Below are positions 33,738 through 43,777 of a stretch of DNA of 64,000 nt, piece after piece. Within the stretch, counting starts at the first letter, position 1, and the number at the start of each line of letters is the position of its first letter. The position numbers and the translations under genes were made by a program. The DNA comes from Capillidium heterosporum (taxonomy: Eukaryota > Entomophthoromycota > Entomophthoromycetes > Entomophthorales > Capillidiaceae): the NCBI GenBank assembly GCA_016630905.1, contig WBMQ01000006.1, forward strand, positions 1,240,001 through 1,304,000. The letters run 5' to 3'. The notes below the pieces were generated by a model. It did not search any database and was not told the DNA's origin. It worked only from the letters and a program-made list of their open reading frames with translations.

Positions 33738-34334
33738 TTAGTACAAAGAGAAAGGATTCTGAGGTTTGGAATCCACCTTGACAAAAGCAATGTCGTCGGT
33801 AGTGGCGCTAGATCCACTCGAATTTTGGGCACAAAAGGCAGCGAACTCATCCTCAAAGAAAGTGTCGTTAAATTGACGGCTCGAACTGTAGGAGATAGAC
33901 TGGCCGCGACGGGGGACCGGAGGTGCCTGGGGATTAGTGTTGAAGTTGACGGCTTGGAAAGGATCTTCGTTAAAATTGTTGTTACGGGACGTACTTGGTG
34001 CTGAAAAGCTAGCGCTTTGGCGGGTCAACCTTTGTGTCTTCTTAGTGTTGGAGTTCGAACTACCTTTCCAAGCGTCAGGGTAAGTCTCGGCGTCAATGTA
34101 CCGTTTGATGATCTCGACATCAGAAAGTTTTTCTTTCTTGGGTTTGGGGTTAGCACTTTTAGTTGATCTATTTGAGGAATCACTACCAGCAAACATCTCC
34201 TGCTTCAAGTAGTTGCGGATGTGCTGTACATCCTGACGGTTTTTCTCAGTGGTGTTGGTCCTGCGTCGTGTGTACTTGCCGACTTCTAAGCTGTGGTAGA
34301 AGTAGGTGTTCTTGGCCCATTCGATAAGTCCCAT
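33738..34334 (-). CDS. Unknown protein with DPF/NPF motifs
   Basis: A single exon of 198 residues. I do not recognise the family. The first 50 residues look folded or helical (GLIEWAKNTYFYHSLEVGKY, then QDVQHIRNYLKQEMF). A middle segment has SDVEIIKRYIDAETYPDAWK. The rest is Ser/Asn-rich and disordered with APPVPRRG (a potential SH3 ligand), EDPFQAV (DPF) and NPFSLY at the C-terminus (NPF). DPF and NPF are short motifs that bind adaptor ears and EH domains, so an accessory role in endocytosis or trafficking is conceivable. The ATG at 34334 follows AACA and is well placed. Confidence that it is a gene is good; function is unknown. Confidence 0.75.
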   Translation of the reverse strand: MGLIEWAKNTYFYHSLEVGKYTRRRTNTTEKNRQDVQHIRNYLKQEMFAGSDSSNRSTKSANPKPKKEKLSDVEIIKRYIDAETYPDAWKGSSNSNTKKTQRLTRQSASFSAPSTSRNNNFNEDPFQAVNFNTNPQAPPVPRRGQSISYSSSRQFNDTFFEDEFAAFCAQNSSGSSATTDDIAFVKVDSKPQNPFSLY

Positions 34335-35372
34335 TGTTAAAAGTAAAATACAGACGAAGTTCTACAATTTGGGTTTCCACTAGGTTTTATAGGAGAGTTC
34401 AAGTAGGCCTAAGGAATTTTTTAAAGTAATGGGAAGGATAAGTTAGACTTGTAGTTTCCATAATCACTTTTTCTAGTTTTGACCAAGATTATAATTCAGC
34501 TGATGGAAACAACTTGTACCATCGTCAGCTTCAATTGATCTTTTGTATCAAGTAAAAAGCCTATTTGAAGAGCTAAAATACTTGCAAGTTGTATACGTTT
34601 CATCAGATTCCATTCTTTTGGCTACCGATCTACAAGGAGCTATACATCAGTTTTCATATCAGCGACAATTTTTAAAAGGTAGCGTATCCTATATCCGCTG
34701 TTACCTTGAGGTATTAGTGCTTAAATTGAGACACCTTCCTTTGGATTATTCTAATGGGAAAATAATCAGATAGTAGCAAATCCTAAACTATGATTTGTAA
34801 AATATGAAGCTAAAAATAAATTACCCTGAATAGACCTGCACTCGGCTTTTCTACATTATTTAAGACCAGTACGAAGTATAACTTAGTTTTGTATATCATA
34901 TCCAATCCACATGTCGCTTTAGCCCTATCATTTTAACATTTCAAAAATATATGATAAAATCCGTGGATCCTATTACACCAAACCTATCCATCAGCCGCCA
35001 TATCCGTTATACAATCTCATTTAGTGATCCCTAGATAGTAAAATAGTATGTTAAAACGGTATACTAGATCCAAAAGCAGGCAAATATCGACTTATTAAAT
35101 TGACCTTTAGCAACTGAAAATAAGGAGTTCATATTCCAATATATGATGCTTTTGACAGGTATTCGAACGTATGAAACGAATGAGGATCATAGCATACATT
35201 GTATACCAAATGTAGTGACTGTCCTTAGGATAAGAACATTTACCATTGCAGAATACAGTATATCAAGTCAACAAATTATAGATAAAAGCCAATTTATAGT
35301 TACAGGTATATATTGTATTGCTTTAGAAGCAGAGATATAAGTTGATGAACCGAGAAATAGTTTATGTAAACC
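34335..35372. other. Intergenic region
   Basis: About 1 kb of AT-rich sequence. A plus-strand open frame at 34543-34773 has no ATG at its start and no family resemblance. Nothing else was seen. Confidence 0.55.
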
Positions 35373-36278
35373 TTAAAGTTTAGGTTGAGGGGTATCACAG
35401 TGTGGAGCTTTTCCAACTGGAATCTAAGGTACGATGAATATATATTAAGCATCAAAATTACATTCTGTTTATCGATCTTGCCACCGGCTGCCTCAACAAT
35501 CTCTTGTAAGTTGGGGTAAGAGGAAGCGGTCTCCTGCTTAAAAGCGTAAAGGACCTTACCACCTTTGTCGATGACATAGGTACCTCCTAGCTGGCTAAAA
35601 ATGGTCAAGGTTTGAATAGTGTTTAGAGAGATGTTGAAAATTTAGGCTTACAATCCATCACCCTATCCAAAAATTAGTAACAATATATAGCTTTGGTTAG
35701 TTTACCTTCAAATTGCCACCAAGGTTTTCCTTCCTTGCTTGTTTTATTTCCTCTCCTATACATATAAGCAATGGTTGCTACTTAAAAATTACTGGATTTC
35801 TTTGTAAAGAGGTCGAGCAAGCCTTTGCCTACACCAACACGGATTAAACCGAAATGTTTGTATACCTCCTTCTCTTTATCGAGGTAAAGCTCCCCTTTCC
35901 AATAGTCACCTTTCAGCCAATCCTATACCTGTGTATCAAAAAGATGAATTATATTATGCTGTACTTCAAGTCCAGGCTCATCGAAACCAACCGCTACCAT
36001 CTTAACATTCAACTTGTCTATTTGAAGTTAGTATACGCTTTAAAAGAGCCTTTACCGAATACAGGCTTCAACTTTGAAAGTTCGTTGGCTTCGTACCTAG
36101 TATTGTTAGTACGTATTATTGGATATAGGTACCGGCAAAGTGGACATCCGAACCGGCGTAAAATTTTCAAAACTACTTTATTATCCTCCCAAGTAGAATT
36201 GAGTACCGTTGGCTGAGGTGGACTACGGGTGGAAAGTACTTTGAGTTGGGTAGTGATTAGCGTTCCCAAGGTTGCCAT
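35373..36278 (-). CDS. PRXL2/AhpC-TSA-like thioredoxin-fold protein
   Basis: Seven exons (36278-36056, 36017-35965, 35922-35793, 35755-35706, 35662-35652, 35594-35462, 35423-35373) total 651 nt, 216 residues. The redox segment is LRRFGCPLCRYLYP, a CxxC thioredoxin-like site as in FAM213/PRXL2 proteins. It continues KLNVKMVAVGFDEPGLE, DWLKGDYWKGELYLDKEKEV, GLLDLFTKKS, NLGGNLKGDGFQLGGTYV and IDKGGKVLYAFKQE. This is the AhpC/TSA antioxidant (PF13911) pattern; animal members are prostamide/peroxiredoxin-like enzymes, and the fungal substrate is unknown. Exon 5 is an 11-nt microexon encoding G-D-G-F with the next base. The second intron has two tandem AGs, and only the downstream one (35923) keeps frame. 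Confidence 0.85.
35652..35662 (-). other. 11-nt microexon of the PRXL2-like gene
   Basis: Between a GGATAG acceptor (35668-35663) and a GTAAGC donor (35651-35646). It links GGNLK to QLGGTYV as GGNLKGDGFQLGG, matching the GNLxGD pattern of the family. Confidence 0.75.
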
Positions 36279-36683
36279 CTTGTTCTAAAGAAATTTAGCT
36301 CAACTGCGTTGAACCTTTTATAGAGGTAGCCTACGTCACAATTTTGAATGATTTGCTGGAGTTGTAAAGGGTGGTGGGAAGTGCGTATAGGTTTGAGATT
36401 TCTACATAAAGGAACTCAGGATCAGCCATCTTCAGATTAATGCTTTAATTATAAACATGATGATTTTCATAAATGATAGTATAGGGTATTCTACAACAAG
36501 ATAAACAATATATGCTGTATTATGAAGGTTTTGGAAAAAATGCTTTATAATTGACTAAAAAGAATTTCAAGCTATGTTGTTAGAAAGTGGAAGTATAGGA
36601 TTCATTGTGTTTATAGAGTAGTGGAGCTTCGCTTATTACTAAAGCCACAATATACCTTTCAATTTCAGATACTATGGATTTGA
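36279..36683. other. Intergenic region, PRXL2 promoter and SRP72 3' end
   Basis: About 400 bp. A TATAAAAGG box (minus strand, near 36325) lies roughly 45 bp upstream of the PRXL2-like ATG. A 32-codon ATG frame sits upstream of that box and is unlikely to be translated. Confidence 0.5.
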
Positions 36684-39054
36684 CTACCAAGCACCTTTTT
36701 TCTTCTTACCTTTGGCAGCCTTAGCTTTGTTCTTATTCTTGCTGTCCTTGGTTTCCTTACCGTCCTTCTTACTTTCACCACCTTTGCTCCTAAGCATATA
36801 AAGTTAAAATCAAGTCTATATCAATTTAAATTTACGTCTGAACTTCCAAGACAGCACCTTGAGATCCTCGAACCTGCTTCCCTTTGCCTGGCTTGTAGTA
36901 GGATCTCGCTTTGAGGGGTAACCACCGTTCTAAATCCAGCTTACCACTCATATTCTTGGCTGGTTTGTTCTTGTGTTTTCTACCACGTCTCTTGGTCACA
37001 TTGATACGTCTACAATTCGGTGGTTACTATATACTTCCAAATGAACTTGTATAAATTACCTAACCGGCTCAAAGGTTCTCTTAATATTACGATCGAAGCT
37101 CTTGACGATAGCTTCAAAATTGGAGCTTTCTTCGACGTTGGGTAGGGTATCCAGGTACTGCTTAGCTTTCTGGAGGTCGAGGTGAGATAGTGCTTGGATG
37201 AGGCCAACTTTGGAAGCGTCGTTATCGGGATCTTGCTCTAGAAGCTCCTTAAACTCCTGTACCGCGGCATCAGCCTTTCCACTATCCAACTTACGGCGAG
37301 CCAACTGCTGTCGTACGACGGTTGCAAATTGGGCCTAAAGTAGGTTGCTTAGTTGAAACTAATCTTGGTACAACTTACTGAGTGCTTGGTGGGTGTCGAG
37401 TATGCCTGGTTCAAAAGCTCTGCGGCCTTATCATCTTGGTGCGTGGATTCGTATAACCAGGCCAGAGCTCCAACTAATCCTGGTAAAAATTTGGAGTCGG
37501 AATCAGTCAAGTTTTGACGCAGTGTTTCTATCTGAAGGGCTGCTTTAAGCAAGTCGTTCTGACGGATGTAGAGTTGTGCCAGTATTAAATTTGCAGGAAT
37601 ACTTGCGGGATCAACCTTCAACGAAGTCTATAGGAATACTGTCAAAATACTGTACTATAAGGCGTATACCTGTAGATCATGTATGGCTTTATCAATTTTA
37701 CCCTGATGGCATAAAGCAACAATTGAGTTGATACGTACAGCATCCGATCCCGGCTTCAATGCTAACATACGAACCGACTTCTCTCGACTGGCTGGGTACT
37801 AAAAAATCAAGTTAAGATCATAATGAATATATAAAGAACTACTCTTCCCATGGCCAAAAGTAAAGTAGCTTCATTGGATAAGACAGCTAGCTTTTGATAG
37901 TTGAGCAGTCTAAAATTAAGGGTTTGATCAGAAGCCCGAAGTAATTTGAGAACCGAATCGAACACCTTTTCTTCAATGTTTCTGGTTGCGACCAGATTAT
38001 TAGAGGCAACGGCCAAAACCGTCTTATCAGCGGATCTAAACTATGTTAGTTTCTTTAAATATACACTTAATTTACTTGGTGGCCAAAATCCCTTCGTATA
38101 TCTGCAAAGCCTTCTGGTATTGGTTTTGTTGATGGTAGATGAAAGCAATTTGAACAACAATTGGGGCCAACTCTTGTTCAATTTCCTCTTGAGAGAATTC
38201 GTTTTCGTCGCAACTCTTGCGGCACAATTCTATAGTGGCTGTAAGGATCAAAATATAAATTTAAAGTACCTTTAGCTTCTAAAAGTAACTTGAGTGCTTT
38301 TTGGTAATCATTTTTTGCAATATAAATGCATGCCAAGTTATAAATCAGCTCGTAGGTGTCACTAGCATCCTGTTTTATAATCTATATATAATTAGTACGA
38401 ATGATGGTTTAAGTAAATTACCTTTTCTTCGACATGACTACCACTAAGAAGCAGAGCTCCAATAGCAGCTTGATAATTGGTTAGTAGTTCGTGGTAAGTA
38501 CGATCATCCTATAATAAATATTAGTATAACTACCTACTTATTTTTTTACTTTTGGAGTAGCTAAAAGAAGTTTGGTGTAAATTTCGATACAGACGGCGAA
38601 CTCTTCAGTTTTGAAGGCCTAATTATAAAATTACAATGAATAAACATATATGAATAAGCTACTTACCAACTGTGCACTCAAGTTCATATAGTGACACTCT
38701 TCCTTATTCTCCGATTTTTCAATTACTTGCTTAGCTTCTTGGAGTTTATTAAGTCGATAGTAACTGTAGGCTTTCGAAAAATCAACATCGTAAATCTGGT
38801 TCAAACTTTCAAGTTTCGCAATGGTAGCTAGAGCTAAATTGAATTTCTCACTACGCATGAACAGGTACAATTTACAATACAAGGCTTCACCGTTGTTAAC
38901 ATCCTGCTCAAGAACTACATAGATAAGCAAAAAATGGAAATGAAAAATTACCTCTATCCAATAACTTGAGTGCTTTGGGATATTCCTCTTGAAGTATAGC
39001 TCGGTTCACCTCTTGGAACAGTTCGCTTTTATCAATCTGGGCTTCTTTACTCAT
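36684..39054 (-). CDS. SRP72: Signal recognition particle subunit SRP72
   Basis: About twelve short exons. The first (from 39054) begins MSKEAQIDKSELFQEVNRAI and continues into tetratricopeptide-like helices: ALYCKLYLFMRSEKFNLALA, AYSYYRLNKLQEAKQVIEKS, FKTEEFAVCIEIYTKLLLA, then more repeats to about 37056. The C-terminus is basic, with the SRP72 RNA-binding signature RRGRKHKNKPAKN followed by DLERWLPLKARSYY, where human SRP72 has the same WLP(x)RxRSYY element that contacts 7SL RNA. It ends in a Lys-rich tail, KKKKGAW. SRP72 forms a heterodimer with SRP68 in the cytosolic signal recognition particle. Introns are about 35-55 bp with GTA donors; I have not verified each junction by length sum. 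Confidence 0.9.
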
Positions 39055-40502
39055 GGTTGTATACAAGAGAGTTGGATCTGTAGGTTACATTTTGAGTTCT
39101 TCAACTACTAAATTAAACTTGATTGGTTGAAATTGATTATAACTCATATTGATGGATTGTGCACCTGAACAAAACTAATTTTTTCAAGAAAATATAACAA
39201 GGAATCGATATATATGTTAAATTATAGGAGTCTTCAAAATATCGAGTGTATGTATTTTTTTCTTATTTCCCTGATAGAATATTTATTTAGAGAGTAGATA
39301 TATCAATTTCCAATCAGAAACTTATTGTACAAATTGGTTTATCAAGATTAAAGGAAAGATTTATAGTAGCACAATTCAGAATTAATTTCCAAACTAATTC
39401 TACCTCAAATTTTGAACAATATCAAATACCTGTCCTTTTAATTTATATAGGCTAACATTTAATATAATGAAATAGAATGGCATTCTATGTACAAGTAACT
39501 TTACTTTGCTAAAGTAATATAGTTGTATAATTAAAAGTGGCATATATATTTTGTCTAGATATAACTATAGTTCTTGGTGAAAGCAGCCAAATCTAGGCCA
39601 AGAAATCAGTGATACAAGTTGACAAATCCTTGAATTGTCACTACAAATCTCTTTATTTCAGGTTTTGATCTGAAAGTTAATATTTATCCTAATTTGACAA
39701 GCACAATACGTTTCAATATATCAATACTTATTAGAAAAGTCAATTGTATTCGATTTTAAATTTTATTTGAAACTAGAGTGGCTCATTATAGCAAGAGTCA
39801 GCAATTGTAATGATTGCAAGTGGTTTAGGTTTTGCCACTGTGAACTCATTAAGTGCCGGGCTATTTGAAAAGCTGGATGGCGAAACACAAAGCTAATGCC
39901 CTTTGAACGGCCCAACAGTTAGAGTGTGTTCATATATGCTTTTTATGTAAGCTAAGGCAAACTTCGAAGCTGCAGCTGGGAATCGGATTTAAATTATAAA
40001 TTGTTCAAAAGTCGGAGCTGCCATAATGAACCAACCTCTTAGTTCAAGCACCCGGACTAATAGATATCCCTCATTCCGAAACGTTGTAAGAGTTATAATA
40101 ATAAATTTCATTAGAAATCCTTGTAGTATTCTAAAACAGTGGAGCTAAAAGCTGATTTACAAGATGTGATTTAACTTATGCTCTTCTCAATTAAGCCTTT
40201 GAAGCCAATCGGAATCAATGCTAAGGCGATTATCAATAGCTTGAAGCAATTAAATACCGCAATTCTTCAAAATACCATTTGCCTATTGGCCAACCCCACA
40301 CTCAACTTTATCGAAAATTTCCTCCAAGATAAGTTTTAATTTGCCAAAGATATAAACTTTATAATCGGCCTCAAATAAAGTTAATAAGGGTGGGTAAATA
40401 GTGTGGCCTTTTGCTTCCTCAACTAATACATTTAGCTTTTCAAGTTAAAGTTTCGAATATATATTGGTGCTTCTAGACGATTTTATAAATAATACTACCT
40501 AC
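39055..40502. other. Intergenic region with a small candidate ORF
   Basis: About 1.4 kb between divergent SRP72 and UPS1. A 53-codon ATG frame at 40178-40339 (listed separately) is the only candidate coding sequence. The rest is AT-rich and unremarkable. Confidence 0.55.
40178..40339 (+). CDS. Possible small protein (53 aa)
   Basis: An ATG frame of 53 codons beginning MLFSIKPLKPIGINAKAI and ending NFLQDKF, with a TAA stop. The N-terminal half is basic and without acidic residues, as in mitochondrial precursors; the C-terminal half contains a hydrophobic stretch (ILQNTICLLANPTL). It sits 164 bp upstream of UPS1 in the same orientation. I recognise no family. It could also be a chance frame or part of the UPS1 leader. 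Confidence 0.3.
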   Translation: MLFSIKPLKPIGINAKAIINSLKQLNTAILQNTICLLANPTLNFIENFLQDKF

Positions 40503-41162
40503 ATGAAATTTTTCGAAACCAACTTTACCTACAACCATGGTTGGGAGAAGGTGACTACCGCCGTTTGGAAAAAGTACCCCAACGAGATGACAAAGCACGT
40601 TTTAAGTGTCGACACTCTATCTTCCACAGTCGACCCAGTTACCGGCCAGCTTAAAGTTGAACGACTTATAACTTGCAGGCAAAACATCCCTTACTTAGTT
40701 CGTCAGGTAAATTTTCCGATATTAGCAAATACCAACTCAAATTTTAGATATTGGGTAACGATGTATCTTACGTTCATGAAGTGACTACGGTGGACCCCAA
40801 AACTAAAGATTTCACCGCTAAGAGTGTCAACGTCTCCTTCAAAAACCTGATGAACCTTGAAGAAACTGTTATCTATAAACCCGATGCCAAGTCCCCAGCC
40901 AAGTAAAACTTCCAAACCATCAAATATACTAACTTGTACCTAGTACTGTTTTCCAACAGCAAGCCCAGTGTACGGCGTTGGGTGCTCTATCCAGACTAGC
41001 TAACTATGTTGAAGATATCACTGTAAATCGATTCAAGGACAATTCCGTCTTGGTAGAATAATTTAACTATGACTTGTACTAATATCTATACTTTAGGGTC
41101 GCGAGGCTTTGAGCATGGTTTTAGAGCGTTTATTTGGTACCGAAAACCACGCTTCCATCTAA
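40503..41162 (+). CDS. UPS1: PRELI/Ups1-family mitochondrial lipid-transfer protein
   Basis: Four exons (40503-40706, 40748-40902, 40944-41052, 41097-41162) give 177 residues. The N-terminus MKFFETNFTYNHGWEKVTTA is diagnostic of the PRELI/MSF1 domain, continued by WKKYPNEMTKHVLSVDTL, ERLITCRQNIPYLV and YVHEVTTVDPKTKDF. The C-terminal helix includes ALSRLANYVEDITVNRF. Ups1/PRELID proteins work in the intermembrane space with Mdm35 and move phosphatidic acid to the inner membrane for cardiolipin synthesis. ERLITCRQ is shared with Ups1, so the Ups1 rather than Ups2/Ups3 branch is more likely. The ATG at 40503 is the first ATG in frame; an upstream extension lacks one. Confidence 0.9.
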
Positions 41163-41988
41163 ACTAATACGCGAACCTTTAAACGGATGCTTTGTATCAC
41201 TTTTACGATACCTATAGCGACACCCATCGACTAACCTTTTGAGGCTTGCTTGCCATTTCCCATCATTTTATATACAACTGTTCCCACCCCTGAAGCACTA
41301 ATATAAATTCACCCAGTACAAAATTTGTTCTTTCGCTTAGGAATGAATAAAATCTAAAAGTAGTATATGTTTGATTTTTGTTCTTTTCGGGTTACTGTGA
41401 TATTTATGCACTGGCCTATATAGTAAACTTATCGTATTGTCTCTATAGTGAAGGAGCATATTTCAATTTAGAGTCAAGAAATCCAATATAGTTTATCCAG
41501 TTTTAGGCATGCTGAAGGCTTCTAAAGGTATATGTACAAAAATATAGTGCTTGCGCTGCAACATTATATGCCAAAAATAAAATTCAGTTACTTTTAGTCA
41601 TTATCTTTCATTCTTTCAATACATTTAAAATCAATACCAATAACCCACACAATGTAAAAGTATATATAAATTGGCTTAAATATATTAATTTAAGTCCTAT
41701 CTAAATTGATATTCTCTGAATGATAGTTGATTTGGATAGATGGGATTAGACAATATACTTGTAAAAGTTGAATATAATTACATATAGGTTTAAGCTATCG
41801 ATTGATTTAACCTTGTATGTCTAACTTAGGCATAGGCTACAAGATTTCATTTCAAAAGTTATCAGAATCAATAAAATAGTTAGTCAACTATATGCAAACA
41901 AATGAAAATCTTGCAGTGTAGTAGCTAACAAGCACCAAACAGATTAGTTTATTAGAAATAATTCAAGGAAGGCATGAGCAAAGTTATT
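41163..41988. other. Intergenic region between convergent genes
   Basis: About 830 bp of AT-rich sequence. No feature other than the two gene ends was seen. Confidence 0.6.
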
Positions 41989-43462
41989 TTAAGAGTCCTC
42001 TAAGGAAGTGATTACTTTTGGTGAAATAGGGACGGTAAATGAAAACTGTTCATAGCAGTAGAAATCTGGTTCGACAAATTCTGAAAGTAGCTCCTCAATT
42101 TCGCTTTCTAGGATATCATTATTCAAAACTAACATATAAGCGAGGTAATTGAGAACATCATAGATGTTGATTACTCCAATAAGCTTGTCAGAGTGCACGG
42201 CAAAGAGTGTAACTGGATACTGGCTCCAAAGTCTGTCCCAGTTTAAGTAGTCAGAGGGTAACGAATGCTTGTTGTGAATGGCAAGTTGCAGATACGTCTT
42301 AAGTTCTTCGAGACTAATTTTAACAACGCTATCTAGCTTACATTGAGAATATTCTTCATAATAGTATCTCTGTAGCCACTTGATAGATGGTGGAGGATTG
42401 TTAGTTGTACTGGTGGGGGTGTTGTTGATTACCAAGCCATCAACTAACGGTGTTTTCTTTAGGACAGGTGAACAGCTTAAAGGTAAAGTCGATTCTCCAG
42501 GTAGCTCAAAAAACTGAAAAGGGTCATTCTCACAAATGCTTTGAATGTTGACATGCGCGATGTAGACACAGATACTAGATTCCTCCACGTAAACAAGCCC
42601 TTCCTTAGTATCCAAATGACAGCCATACTTGGTAGAATAAGTAAATAGGTAAAAAAATAAAGTTACTCTGACTTCAACTTGTCGTGCATGTCCAGTCACA
42701 TCGCATATAGTGCCACCACCCCAATTTTCTACCAAATAGTACGACATATCGCTGCCACTGTGATGCACACCAGCTTTTCTAGATACTCTATCCAGCCAGA
42801 TCGGGCCATTCACTCTATGCGTAATATATAGTTCAGGTCTATCTGGAGATGGGCTTAAAGTGGTGTTAGCCTGGCCGAGCTTATAAACTATCAGTATATC
42901 TTTTTCTCCATCTTTAAGTGAAAAGGACTGCAGAATGGAATTTCCAAAACAAAATGCATATTCCCAACCGCTCTGATTCTATTTGTATTGCCAAAAAATA
43001 AATATATAGATTCTAAAATAAACTTACGACACTACTACAAGCAGAGGACTCGGTACTCTTCCCTCTTATAATATCCTTAAATAAATCAGTTACCAAATCT
43101 AGACTCTCTAGGTCCAAATGTGAAATGTTCGGTTTAACTAAGGCTGTATAGTTGGGTATGGAACACAGCAAATCCAATTTATTTTGGTATCGAATACTTC
43201 TAAAACTTCCCTCCGAACTAGAAATTGCTTTTACTCTACTCTAAAGTAAATTCTTTAAGTACATTAATATATTTATTTAAAATAGAACACTTACTTTGGC
43301 TTCATCTTCAAAAATAAAGTTGTTTAAAACGATGTCATATTGATCGGTTACAAGAGGATCTAAGTAAAGGCTCAAGTTCTCCAGAAATTGACTGCTAAGG
43401 TATTGATCCAAATTGCATTTGTATTGTAATATACATATAGCTACCAACAAAATGCGAAGCAT
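41989..43462 (-). CDS. YOS9: ER quality-control lectin Yos9/OS-9
   Basis: Four exons, the first from 43462. The N-terminus MLRILLVAICILQYKC is a signal peptide. The MRH lectin domain begins GWEYAFCFGNSILQSFSLKD and continues SDMSYYLVENWGGG, ICDVTGHARQVEVRYGCH and VYVEESSICVYIAHVNI. The four residues that bind mannose in this family are in place: Gln (ILQSF), Arg (GHAR), Glu (VEES) and Tyr (CVYI). Yos9 recognises trimmed glycans on misfolded glycoproteins and delivers them to the Hrd1 ligase in ER-associated degradation. The third intron (39 bp) is a multiple of three with no stop, so it could be mistaken for coding sequence; removing it gives the conserved EVRYGCH. No HDEL-type retention signal is present at the C-terminus (ends SLEDS), unlike S. 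cerevisiae Yos9. Confidence 0.88.
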
Positions 43463-43777
43463 ACTTTCTCTTGCCTACCTAGCTATTTACTCGAGATAAA
43501 GCAGGTTCAAGGCTGTGGACCATGTTCCATGATATGATTGACTATTTCGATGTCTCAAATATCCATAACTGTCCCATAAATTTTGTCCAGTTTACCGTTG
43601 CAAATTTCAAAATCCTTGGACAAATTAAAGCGATAATGCTTCACCTAAATTAAGCTAATTATAGTTTGCTTATCCTCGAAGTTCATTGGATATAGCGGTT
43701 ACTAAGTTTTGCTTTCCCTTCAAGCTCAAATTCATTTTTTCCAACCTAATCCATAATTCAAAATTTAGGTTTCAAGT
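43463..43777. promoter_or_regulatory. Divergent promoter of YOS9 and STH1-like gene
   Basis: 315 bp between the two start codons. Both promoters must lie here. No specific element could be assigned. Confidence 0.5.

Noticed and set aside
34543..34773. 76-codon plus-strand frame
   Set aside because: No ATG at its start, no motif, and AT-rich composition like the surrounding intergenic DNA.
36331..36429. 32-codon minus-strand ATG frame upstream of the PRXL2-like gene
   Set aside because: It lies upstream of the likely TATA box and has no family resemblance.
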